Assembly: GCA_030616365.1 (NCBI GenBank)
Contig: JAUWXM010000006.1
Span: 1-24,893 of the forward strand
DNA length: 24,893 nt
Source: a bacterium
GTDB lineage: Bacteria; UBP18; UBA7526
Direction of reading: 5' to 3'
The notes beneath the pieces are model-generated. The model did not search any database. It was given only the letters and a program-made list of their open reading frames with translations, and was not told the DNA's origin. Positions 1 through 5,949 of this stretch are shown here, piece by piece (the first letter of the stretch is position 1; each line of letters starts with the position of its first letter). The translations under genes were made by a program, and so were the position numbers.

Positions 1-451
1 GGAGATTGCCATCCAGGACATTCTCTATCTCAACATCATCCATGGCCGTCTCACTCTCGTCATCCAACCTCTCAATGGCGGCCGTCCCATCCCTTTCGGT
101 TAGTCTCTTAATGCAGATTTCCCTATCAGCAACCACCCTTATTATTTTAAATCCCTCCTTTTTTAGTGCTTGATATTCATTGGGATAGCGTATATCATCC
201 ACCACAATTTTATCATTTCGTCTTACTTGATCAATGAGAAAATCGATCCAGACGCTGGGTCTGATTTCCCTCATTTTCAATCCGATATCCTGCAATAATT
301 TTCTGTCCTTTTTCTTCATCTTGAAGAGCCTTACTGCAATTCTCTTCACCTCATCCGCAATAGCGTGCCTCTTATAACCATACTTTTTGACTAAATGATC
401 GGCGACTGCGGTCTTTCCCGTCCCTGCTTTTCCACATATACCGATATTCAT
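1..451 (-). CDS. dNMP kinase-like P-loop protein (3' end outside window)
   Basis: Reading the minus strand from ATG at 451 gives 150 codons with no stop before the window edge, so the C-terminus is missing. Residues 7-14 are a Walker A loop (GKAGTGKT). Further on are a D-I-G-x-K-M-R-E segment, then W-I-D, and then V-V-D-D-I-R-Y-P-N-E followed by a G-F-x-I-I-R-V strand. This order matches the deoxynucleoside monophosphate kinase/adenylate-kinase-like family best known from phages, which phosphorylates dNMPs to dNDPs for DNA synthesis; it also resembles dephospho-CoA kinases. The start codon sits at the edge of a palindromic insertion (452-529) that separates it from the strong AAAGGAGG at 539-546. 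The ATG overlaps the TGA of a 28-codon upstream ORF, so it is probably translated by coupling. The exact substrate is inferred. Confidence 0.7.
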   Translation of the reverse strand, partial: MNIGICGKAGTGKTAVADHLVKKYGYKRHAIADEVKRIAVRLFKMKKKDRKLLQDIGLKMREIRPSVWIDFLIDQVRRNDKIVVDDIRYPNEYQALKKEGFKIIRVVADREICIKRLTERDGTAAIERLDDESETAMDDVEIENVLDGNL

Positions 452-534
452 CCCGCACCTTTTCCCTTTCTAAATATTTCTGTACACGGTTTGTATATCA
501 CATAAGTAATTACAAAGAAAGGTGCGGGGTTCAT
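447..534. repeat. palindromic insertion with 5-bp direct repeats (CCCG family, copy 1)
   Basis: The 78-bp body at 452-529 starts CCCGCACCTTT and ends AAAGGTGCGGGG, an 11-bp inverted repeat with about 54 bp between. It is flanked by direct repeats TTCAT at 447-451 and 530-534 (TTCATC if the next base is counted). The left repeat contains the kinase start codon. The ends match the element at 15401-15460 but the interiors differ. Confidence 0.7.
448..534 (-). CDS. 28-codon upstream ORF created by a palindromic insertion
   Basis: ATG at 534 is 4 nt after AAAGGAGG. It opens a 28-residue frame beginning MNPAPFFVITYVIY and ending TGA at 448-450, overlapping the kinase ATG as ATGA. Its first six bases (GATGAA region) duplicate the sequence around the kinase start codon, and the rest is the body of the palindromic element. 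The frame therefore looks like a by-product of insertion that keeps the kinase translated by termination-reinitiation. The peptide itself probably has no function; the middle is hydrophobic. Seen directly: positions, frame, SD and overlap. Inferred: the coupling role. Confidence 0.5.
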   Translation of the reverse strand: MNPAPFFVITYVIYKPCTEIFRKGKGAG

Positions 535-538
535 CAAT

Positions 539-546
539 CCTCCTTT
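539..546 (-). promoter_or_regulatory. strong ribosome-binding site displaced from the kinase gene
   Basis: AAAGGAGG on the minus strand, overlapping the lytic transglycosylase stop codon (545-547), lies 4 nt before the upstream-ORF ATG. Removing the palindromic element and one flanking repeat would place it directly before the kinase ATG. Confidence 0.65.
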
Positions 547-1198
547 AATATACCCTCTTGTAAAGTACTCCTTTGGGGATATTGGAAAAGTTATCAGTAA
601 AATAAGGATTTCCGTTTTTATCAGTATAAACATAAATGGCATACCCCCCAACCTTATAGTATTCATAATACTTTATCACCTCTCGGACAAACCGCTGAGT
701 CTCAGGATAGGGAGGTATCCCTCCATACCGCTTTACCTTATTGGGACCAGCATTATAGGCTGCCAGAGCCAGGGACAGATTGTTGTTAAACTTATTGAGC
801 ATTTTGCGTAGATACTTTACTCCCCCTTCAATGTTATGATGGGGGTCCCAGACATCCTTCACCCCTAAGTGGGCTGCGGTCTGGGGCATAAGCTGCATCA
901 GGCCTTGTGCTCCTTTCCTCGATAGAGCCTCAACCTCAAAGTCGCTCTCCACCTTAATGACCGCCTTAACCAGTAAGGGATCAAGGTTACGTTTTTCAGC
1001 TAATTTTTTTATAAATAAGTCAAAGTTATCCTCCTTAGTCTCAATTGCTAATCCCTTCTCTTGGTAGGTAGCATAGACCTGGCCTTTCTCATCTGCATAG
1101 ACATAAATTCCCGCCCAAGCATCGCTAATAGTAACCAGTAACCAGCAACCAGTAACCAGTGTTATTAAATGAGGTATAAACAAGTTTTTCTTCATCAT
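545..1198 (-). CDS. lytic murein transglycosylase, SLT family, exported
   Basis: 217 residues. An N-terminal hydrophobic segment after M-M-K-K-N (about residues 7-29, ending D-A-W-A) is a signal peptide. Residues about 60-180 are a lysozyme-like SLT domain: V-I-K-V-E-S-D-F with the catalytic Glu, then G-A-Q-G-L-M-Q-L-M-P-Q-T-A, then N-I-E-G-G-V-K-Y-L, then A-L-A-A-Y-N-A-G-P. These enzymes cleave the MurNAc-GlcNAc bond of peptidoglycan with anhydro product formation. Two similar short segments, Y-V-Y-A-D-E-K-G near the N-terminus and Y-V-Y-T-D-K-N-G near the C-terminus, bracket the domain and resemble DUF4124-type strands. Part of the signal peptide is encoded by a tandem repeat. No clear Shine-Dalgarno precedes the ATG pair at 1198/1195; the upstream DNA is repeat-derived. 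Confidence 0.88.
   Translation of the reverse strand: MMKKNLFIPHLITLVTGCWLLVTISDAWAGIYVYADEKGQVYATYQEKGLAIETKEDNFDLFIKKLAEKRNLDPLLVKAVIKVESDFEVEALSRKGAQGLMQLMPQTAAHLGVKDVWDPHHNIEGGVKYLRKMLNKFNNNLSLALAAYNAGPNKVKRYGGIPPYPETQRFVREVIKYYEYYKVGGYAIYVYTDKNGNPYFTDNFSNIPKGVLYKRVY
1131..1160. repeat. short tandem repeat inside the transglycosylase signal peptide
   Basis: Near-perfect copies of the 7-mer GTAACCA/GCAACCA run for 30 bp. On the coding strand they encode the L-V-T-G-C-W-L-L-V-T hydrophobic stretch of the signal peptide. Confidence 0.75.
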
Positions 1199-1226
1199 AT
1201 TTTTAATCTGTGCTCATCTGTATTAT

Positions 1227-1309
1227 GAGGGCGCGCTTCGCTTGCCCCCTCTACTAAAGATGCGCCCGAATAACAAAGTTCTTCGCCTTTGGCGAAGGCA
1301 TCTTTATTA
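1227..1309. repeat. two adjacent hairpin repeats
   Basis: The gap 1199-1466 has no gene and is almost all repeat. 1227-1251 is an inverted copy of the GCGAAGCGC-type hairpin family, with a GAGGG/CCCTC stem. 1272-1309 is AACAAAGTTC, then hairpin TTCGCC-TTT-GGCGAA, then GGCATCTTTATT: a member of the constant-flank, variable-hairpin family also seen at 3435, 4164, 7621, 7684 and 18907. An outer AAAGATGC/GCATCTTT pairing encloses it. Confidence 0.6.
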
Positions 1310-1326
1310 TAAATCTGTGTCAATGG

Positions 1327-1413
1327 TTAATATTAAACGGCGCACTTTCCCGCCTATGGCGGGACCCCGCCATTCGGCGGTGGCGTTCTCCGCCGTTGAT
1401 GATTAAATATTAA
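1327..1413. repeat. multi-branched palindromic unit
   Basis: Outer stem TTAATATT (1327-1334) with AATATTAA (1406-1413), inner stem AACGGCG (1336-1342) with CGCCGTT (1391-1397). These enclose two perfect hairpins: TCCCGCC-TAT-GGCGGGA (1348-1364) and CCGCC-ATTC-GGCGG (1367-1380). The predicted shape is a three-way or four-way junction. No coding potential. Confidence 0.6.
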
Positions 1414-1422
1414 TCAATTTGA

Positions 1423-1453
1423 TGCTCTCTAGGATGCCAGCGAAGCGCATCCT
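1423..1453 (+). repeat. GCCAGCGAAGCGC hairpin repeat, copy 1
   Basis: TGCTCTCT is followed by an AGGATGC/GCATCCT stem around the constant core GCCAGCGAAGCGC. Other copies are at 3478, 4207, 6624 and 12710. Confidence 0.65.
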
Positions 1454-1466
1454 GTAATCCGTGTAT

Positions 1467-3005
1467 TCACATCCAGAGGGTTCGATCCAGGCTACGATAG
1501 CCGATGGCCTCTGAGACATGGGCGGGCGCGATATCAGGTTTCCCTTCTAAATCAGCGATAGTTCTTGATACTTTCAGTATCCTATCGTAGGCCCGGGCAG
1601 AGAGGCCTAACTGGGTGATGGCCAACTTAATGAGTTCCTGGGATTCACTCGTTATCTTACAGAACTCCTTAATCTCCTTGGCTTCCATATGGGCATTACA
1701 GAATACCCCCTTCCAATCCTTAAACCTCTTCTGTTGAATAATCCTTGCCCGGTTCACCCTCTTCCTAATCACCTCTGATCTCTCTCCCATCTCCTGAGAG
1801 GCGAGCTCCTGATACTTCACCCGGGGAACCTCTAAGTGGATATCAATCCGGTCAAGCAAGGGTCCGGATATCCTCGATCTATACTTCTGAATCTTGGGAG
1901 GGGTGCAGGTGCACTCATTCACCGGATCACCGAAGAAGCCACAGGGACAGGGATTCATGGCGCAAGTGAGCATAAACCTTGCCGGATAGGAAAGAGAGGT
2001 AACCGCCCGTGATATGGTAACCACTCCATCCTCTAATGGTTGGCGCAGGACCTCCAAGACGTTCCTCTTAAACTCTGGTAATTCATCCAGAAATAAGACC
2101 CCATGGTGGGAGAGGCTCACCTCTCCCGGACGGGGAATCCTCCCTCCTCCAATTAAGGCAATATCAGAGGCGGTGTGATGGGGACTTCTAAAAGGACGGG
2201 TGGCGATGAGTGCTGCCCGAGAAGGGATGAGGCCCGCGATGGAATGGATCTTTGTCGTCTCCAGGGCCTCTTCCAGAGTCATATCCGGCAATATGGTGGG
2301 TAGGCGACGGGCAAGCATAGTCTTTCCACTCCCCGGAGGACCGATCATGATTACATTGTGCCCTCCAGCTGCTGCTACTTCCAGGGCCCGCTTGGCATGT
2401 TCCTGTCCCTTGACATCTGTAAAATCTACCTTGTATTCCCTCTCCCTCTCAAAGACCCCTTTTAAATCTAAGAAGAAGGGCTCAATCTCCATCTTCCCCG
2501 CTAAGAAATCTACTGTCTGGGAGAGGTTCTCCACGGGATAGACCTTCAGGCCCTTTACTACCGCTGCCTCTGCCTTATTATCCAGAGGTAGGATAATCCC
2601 CTCCCTTCCCTCTTTCTGACTGGCCAGGGCAACAGGTAGGGCGCCAGGGATAGAGCGCACCCCTCCATCCAGAGATAACTCCCCTAGAATAACGTATTTC
2701 TTAAATTCCGCTTTCTCGATCTGACCAGTAGCTGCCAAGATCCCTAAGGCGATGGGCAGATCGAATAAAGAGCCTTCTTTCTTAACGTCTGCTGGAGCGA
2801 GATTGACGGTAATTCTCTTTGTCGGGAATTTAAAATCAGAGTTCTTTATTGCCGCCTTAACCCTATCCTTGGACTCCTTCACTGCTACATCGGGCAGTCC
2901 CACGGTATTGAATGAAGGGAGTCCTTTGGCAATATCCACCTCCACCTCTACGGAATAGGCATCTATTCCCAATACCGCACTACTGTAGACCTTGGCTAAT
3001 CCCAT
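1467..3005 (-). CDS. comM: YifB/ComM family Mg-chelatase-like AAA+ ATPase
   Basis: 512 residues, the usual family length. The N-terminal ChlI-like domain (about 1-170) starts with the typical M-G-L-A-K-V-Y-S-S-A-V-L-G-I-D. The AAA+ core follows with Walker A GPPGSGKT at 222-229, a Walker B L-F-L-D-E-L-P-E-F near 305, and the Cys-rich C-A-M-N-P-C-P-C-G stretch near 350. ComM in naturally transformable bacteria is a hexameric helicase promoting branch migration during recombination of incoming DNA; elsewhere its role is less clear. AAAGGAG lies 9 nt before the ATG. It is the last gene of the rpsP-rnhB-yraN operon. The frequent partner dprA is not in the window. Given the ComEC-type hydrolase upstream, a DNA-uptake role is possible but unproven. 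Confidence 0.93.
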   Translation of the reverse strand: MGLAKVYSSAVLGIDAYSVEVEVDIAKGLPSFNTVGLPDVAVKESKDRVKAAIKNSDFKFPTKRITVNLAPADVKKEGSLFDLPIALGILAATGQIEKAEFKKYVILGELSLDGGVRSIPGALPVALASQKEGREGIILPLDNKAEAAVVKGLKVYPVENLSQTVDFLAGKMEIEPFFLDLKGVFEREREYKVDFTDVKGQEHAKRALEVAAAGGHNVIMIGPPGSGKTMLARRLPTILPDMTLEEALETTKIHSIAGLIPSRAALIATRPFRSPHHTASDIALIGGGRIPRPGEVSLSHHGVLFLDELPEFKRNVLEVLRQPLEDGVVTISRAVTSLSYPARFMLTCAMNPCPCGFFGDPVNECTCTPPKIQKYRSRISGPLLDRIDIHLEVPRVKYQELASQEMGERSEVIRKRVNRARIIQQKRFKDWKGVFCNAHMEAKEIKEFCKITSESQELIKLAITQLGLSARAYDRILKVSRTIADLEGKPDIAPAHVSEAIGYRSLDRTLWM

Positions 3006-3026
3006 TGTTTCAAGCTCCTTTTATTT

Positions 3027-3410
3027 TTAGTAAAGATATCTATCGTCTGACTGAAAGGCATCCTTGATGAGTTCTATCTCTGGCTCCTTGCCCAATGAGA
3101 AGATGACTGCCACACAATCAAACCGGCAGTCGGCACTCTTGAGGCCCTTTGCCTTGAGATAGGATAAAGCAACCCTTATTATCTGCTCCTGCTTTTTCTT
3201 ATTTAGCATCTCTTGAGGAAGGATGTAACTGGTATCGGATAGAGACTTAACCTCAACAAAGACCAACTTCTCCTTATCCTGGGCAATGATGTCTATCTCT
3301 CCTAAGGGGGTCTTATAATTTCGCTCTAAGATGTGATATCCTTTCTTCTTTAAGAACTCGAAGGCCGTTTCTTCCCCTAACTCGCCAAGTATCTGTCTCT
3401 CTTTAGTCAT
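3027..3410 (-). CDS. yraN: YraN/UPF0102 family nuclease-fold protein
   Basis: 127 residues with the family signature: G-E-L-G-E-E-T-A-x-x-F-L near the N-terminus, then G-E-I-D-I-I-A-Q-D and L-V-F-V-E-V-K, the D...E-x-K triad of the PD-(D/E)XK restriction-endonuclease fold. The family usually lies next to rnhB, as here; its substrate is not well established. A dispersed repeat ends exactly at the ATG (the bases before it read AATTAAGCA). No Shine-Dalgarno is visible, so translation may depend on coupling or on the repeat's structure. Confidence 0.9.
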   Translation of the reverse strand: MTKERQILGELGEETAFEFLKKKGYHILERNYKTPLGEIDIIAQDKEKLVFVEVKSLSDTSYILPQEMLNKKKQEQIIRVALSYLKAKGLKSADCRFDCVAVIFSLGKEPEIELIKDAFQSDDRYLY

Positions 3411-3508
3411 TGCTTAATTTTGAGCAAAGTGAGAAACAAGGTTCTTGTCGCAAAGCGACAAGGCTTCCTTATACTTATGCTCTCTCGGATGCCAGCGAAG
3501 CGCATCCG
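3411..3508. repeat. composite dispersed repeat, copy 1 (rnhB-yraN spacer)
   Basis: Read on the plus strand it begins TGCTTAATTTTGAGCAAAG at the yraN start codon. A constant-flank hairpin follows (AACAAGGTTC, TTGTCGC-AAA-GCGACAA, GGCTTCCTTAT; 3435-3473), then TGCTCTCT and a CGGATGC/GCATCCG hairpin around GCCAGCGAAGCGC (3486-3508). A near-identical unit lies at 4140-4257. Confidence 0.85.
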
Positions 3509-3514
3509 GCATCT

Positions 3515-3548
3515 TTTACCCCGCTCCTCTGTGAGGGGCGGGGTTTAC
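3515..3548. repeat. 24-bp palindromic insertion with 5-bp direct repeats in the 3' end of rnhB
   Basis: The body 3520-3543 begins CCCGCTCC and ends GCGGGG, an almost perfect hairpin with CCTC-TGT-GAGG at its tip. Direct repeats TTTAC flank it at 3515-3519 and 3544-3548. The arrangement matches the elements at 452-529 and 15401-15460. The rnhB stop codon (3516-3518) falls in the left direct repeat. Confidence 0.6.
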
Positions 3549-4139
3549 CCCAGAGAATGTCCTTCTGTGAATCCGAGTAGGACCATGCTCCTTCAGGGCT
3601 TTTAGGTGTCTTTTGGTTCCGTATCCTTTATGTTTATGAAAACCATACTCCGGATGTATCTTATGATATCTCACCAGTAATCTATCTCTGGTGACTTTGG
3701 CGATGATTGAAGCGGCGGCGATGGGGGCGCTCTTCTCATCCCCTCTTACTATGGCCTTTTGAGGAATCTCCACTCCCGGAATTTCAAATCCATCTACCAG
3801 TAATAGATCGGGCCTGGTTCCCAGATGGGAGATGGCCCTCTTCATGGCAAGATGGGTCGCTTTTAAAATATTTATCCCGTCTATCTTTCTCTCCCCCACC
3901 CTTCCCAACCCAATGGCCCGGGCCTTCTCTCTAATTATGGGATAGAGTTCCTCCCTCTTCTTAGGAGTCAGTCTCTTTGAGCTATTCAGGCCCCTAATCC
4001 TGCATTTCAGAGGAAGGATGAGAGCGCAGGCTACCACTGGCCCGGCCAATGGTCCCCGGCCCACCTCATCCACTCCAGCAATCAGTCGATAGCCCTTCTT
4101 CCTCGCTCTCCTCTCATACTTTCTCATGTCGCTCGTCAT
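3516..4139 (-). CDS. rnhB: ribonuclease HII
   Basis: 207 residues. Motif G-V-D-E-V-G-R-G-P-L-A-G-P gives the acidic pair D24/E25, L-L-V-D-G gives D116, and S-I-I-A-K-V-T-R-D supplies the conserved third block with D152. The enzyme nicks RNA in RNA-DNA hybrids and at single misincorporated ribonucleotides, using divalent metal. The family's usual R-R-x-F-x-x-V ending is followed here by extra residues N-P-A-P-H-R-G-A-G, read from a 24-bp palindromic insertion that also sets the stop. An alternative start, ATG five codons in (M-R-K-Y-E), is possible: the upstream ATG abuts a dispersed repeat with no Shine-Dalgarno. The neighbours lepB and yraN are conserved partners. Confidence 0.94.
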   Translation of the reverse strand: MTSDMRKYERRARKKGYRLIAGVDEVGRGPLAGPVVACALILPLKCRIRGLNSSKRLTPKKREELYPIIREKARAIGLGRVGERKIDGINILKATHLAMKRAISHLGTRPDLLLVDGFEIPGVEIPQKAIVRGDEKSAPIAAASIIAKVTRDRLLVRYHKIHPEYGFHKHKGYGTKRHLKALKEHGPTRIHRRTFSGVNPAPHRGAG

Positions 4140-4257
4140 TGCTTAATTTTGAGCAAAGCGAGAAACAAGGTTCTTGTCGCAAAGCGACAAGGCTTCCTTA
4201 TACTTATGCTCTCTCGGATGCCAGCTTGCCCCGATGTATCGGGGCGAAGCGCATCCG
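4140..4257. repeat. composite dispersed repeat, copy 2, with a nested hairpin
   Basis: Nearly identical to 3411-3508 from TGCTTAATTTTGAG onward. Within the loop of the terminal hairpin (4215-4257), a 20-bp segment at 4226-4245 containing GCCCCGAT-GT-ATCGGGGC is inserted between CCAGC and GAAGC. It starts at the rnhB ATG and ends at the base before the lepB stop codon. Confidence 0.85.
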
Positions 4258-4896
4258 TCATCTAATTATTCCTATTCTATTGGGTGGCCAGTAAATGAAT
4301 AATGCCTTTCCCTTAATATATTTTCTTTCCAAGAAGCCCCAGGCCCGAGAATCTTCCGAACCCTCCCGATTATCACCCATCATAAAGTAGGAATCAGAAG
4401 GAACCGTTAGCGGTCCATAATGATTTAAGGAGAGGTCCGCTACTGAATGATAGGCATAGGGCTCATTCAGGGATTTACCATTAATATAGACTTTCCCTTC
4501 CCGAATCTCAAGCACCTCTCCCGGAAGCCCGATGACCCTTTTAATATAGTCCTTATGAGGATCGAGATTTATTCTCTTGAATGTCAAAAAGCGAATGGCC
4601 GGAGCAATCAGCCGAATAGAGAGCTTCCGGTAGGGAACCCCAGGATAGCGAAAGACAATAATATCCCCTCTCTTGGGATGATGCTGGAAGACCTTCTTAT
4701 CTGTAAAGGGAAGGGAGAGTCCATAACTGAACTTACAGGCAAATAGCCTATCCCTTACCTTCAGGGTGGGCTCCATGGAACGGGAGGGAATATGAAAACT
4801 CTGAATAATGAAGGTCACAATAACCAGATAGAGGAAGAAAGCAGTAAGGATTACCTCTGTCCACTCTCTTAAGATAGATTTCTTTCTCTTTCTCAT
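4258..4896 (-). CDS. lepB: signal peptidase I
   Basis: 212 residues. A charged N-terminus is followed by one transmembrane helix (about 14-34), then the catalytic Ser in S-R-S-M-E-P-T (S40) and the catalytic Lys in D-Y-I-K-R-V-I-G-L-P-G-E (K119). The C-terminal G-D-N-R-E-G-S-E-D-S-R-x-W-G box is complete. The enzyme removes signal peptides from exported proteins on the outer face of the membrane; in this window its likely clients include the transglycosylase and the two HAD phosphatases. It lies 11 nt after rplS with a GGGGT ribosome-binding site. The rplS-lepB-rnhB order is common in bacteria. Confidence 0.95.
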   Translation of the reverse strand: MRKRKKSILREWTEVILTAFFLYLVIVTFIIQSFHIPSRSMEPTLKVRDRLFACKFSYGLSLPFTDKKVFQHHPKRGDIIVFRYPGVPYRKLSIRLIAPAIRFLTFKRINLDPHKDYIKRVIGLPGEVLEIREGKVYINGKSLNEPYAYHSVADLSLNHYGPLTVPSDSYFMMGDNREGSEDSRAWGFLERKYIKGKALFIYWPPNRIGIIR

Positions 4897-4907
4897 CTTT
4901 TACCCCT

Positions 4908-5174
4908 TTAACGGGTTTTACGCAGGTAATAAAGCCTGGCCCTTCTCCCTCTGCCTCTTTTCTTAACCTCGACTCTATCTAATCTTGGAGAATTGAGGGG
5001 AAAGGTTCTTTCCACCCCTATCCCATGGGAGATTTTCCTCACAGTGAAGGAGCCCGGGGGCCCTTTCTTTTTTCTGATCACTATCCCTTCAAAGGCAGAA
5101 ATCCTTTCCCTATCCTTCTCCTTGATCTTAACATATACTTTTACCTCATCCCCTGACCTAAAATCTTTCTCCAT
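4908..5174 (-). CDS. rplS: ribosomal protein L19, shortened at both ends
   Basis: 88 residues against about 115 in most bacteria. The core is intact: F-R-S-G-D-E-V-K-V-Y-V-K-I-K-E, then I-S-A-F-E-G-I-V-I, then S-H-G-I-G-V-E-R-T-F-P-L-N-S-P, then R-A-R-L-Y-Y-L-R. Missing are the first N-terminal helix (about 15 residues before the R-x-G-D motif) and the basic tail after Y-Y-L-R. AAAGGAG sits close before the ATG and the trmD stop lies just upstream, so no longer start is available. L19 sits at the interface of the 50S and 30S subunits. The trmD-rplS pairing is conserved. Confidence 0.93.
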   Translation of the reverse strand: MEKDFRSGDEVKVYVKIKEKDRERISAFEGIVIRKKKGPPGSFTVRKISHGIGVERTFPLNSPRLDRVEVKKRGRGRRARLYYLRKTR

Positions 5175-5178
5175 AGAT

Positions 5179-5949
5179 TTATTCTCCTTTAATCTCTTTT
5201 ATTAATCTCTTATCCTCATTAGATAATTTAATTTCTTCCAATAAATCCGGTCTTCTCTTTAGGGTCCTTCTCAGGATCTCCTTCCTTCTCCAACTGGCAA
5301 TTCTTTTATGATCCCCACTTAAAAGTATCTTAGGGACTCTCATTCCCCGATACTCCTCTGGCCTGGTATAGTGAGGGTGGTCCAGGAGACCAGAATAGAA
5401 GGAATCACGAATTATAGACTCCTCCTTTCCCAAAACTCCAGGAATGAGGCGCACTAAGGCATCAATGACTACCAGAGAGGCCAATTCCCCGCCAGTGAGA
5501 ACATAATCGCCGATGGATATCTCATCCGTTACCACTCTCTTTATTCTCTCATCTATTCCCTCATAGTGGCCGCAGATAAATATTAAGTGTCTCTCCTTTG
5601 CCATCCTCTTTGCCATCCCTTGATCAAACCTCTTCCCCTGAGGACTCATCAAAATAACCTTGACTTTGGACTTTGGACCTTGCCTGCCCCGTGGGAGCGT
5701 AGCGACTTTACGGGGGACTTTAGACTCTATAAATTCCACGGCCTCAAATATGGGTTCTGGCTTCAAGACCATCCCCGCTCCTCCACCATAGGGAGCATCG
5801 TCTGCTGTCCGGTGCTTATTATGGGTGAAAGAGCGAATATCCAGAACATTTATCTTCACCAAACCCTTTTCCTGGGCCCTCTTTAATATGCTCTCCTTTA
5901 GAGGCCCCTTTACCATGTTAGGAAATAGGGTCAAGATGTCAATCCTCAT
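5179..5949 (-). CDS. trmD: tRNA (guanine-37-N1)-methyltransferase TrmD
   Basis: 256 residues. It starts M-R-I-D-I-L-T-L-F-P and has D-A-P-Y-G-G-G-A-G-M-V-L-K-P-E-P, then I-C-G-H-Y-E-G-I-D-E-R, then S-I-G-D-Y-V-L-T-G-G-E, the trefoil-knot SAM site and catalytic Asp region. It methylates G37 of tRNAs to prevent frameshifting. Residues about 75-96 have no counterpart in typical TrmD. They are encoded by a dispersed repeat (5661-5727) read in frame, placed between E-A-V-E-F-I-E-S and V-K-V-I-L-M-S-P-Q-G, which normally follow after a short linker. The start overlaps the end of rimM by ATGA. Confidence 0.95.
   Translation of the reverse strand: MRIDILTLFPNMVKGPLKESILKRAQEKGLVKINVLDIRSFTHNKHRTADDAPYGGGAGMVLKPEPIFEAVEFIESKVPRKVATLPRGRQGPKSKVKVILMSPQGKRFDQGMAKRMAKERHLIFICGHYEGIDERIKRVVTDEISIGDYVLTGGELASLVVIDALVRLIPGVLGKEESIIRDSFYSGLLDHPHYTRPEEYRGMRVPKILLSGDHKRIASWRRKEILRRTLKRRPDLLEEIKLSNEDKRLIKEIKGE
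5661..5727. repeat. in-frame dispersed repeat inside trmD
   Basis: Contains tandem GGACTTTGGAC, then TTGCCTGCCCCGT, a variable centre, and ACGGGGGACTTTAGACT. The flanks match 22304-22364 in the uracil-DNA glycosylase gene; the centres differ in length and sequence. It keeps the trmD frame open and encodes about 22 residues. Confidence 0.85.

Noticed and set aside
2200..2541. Long plus-strand frame across comM
   Set aside because: It is antisense to the ATPase core of ComM, with no ribosome-binding site or recognisable domain.
3420..3605. 61-codon plus-strand frame over the rnhB-yraN spacer
   Set aside because: It consists of the dispersed repeats and the antisense of rnhB; no Shine-Dalgarno.
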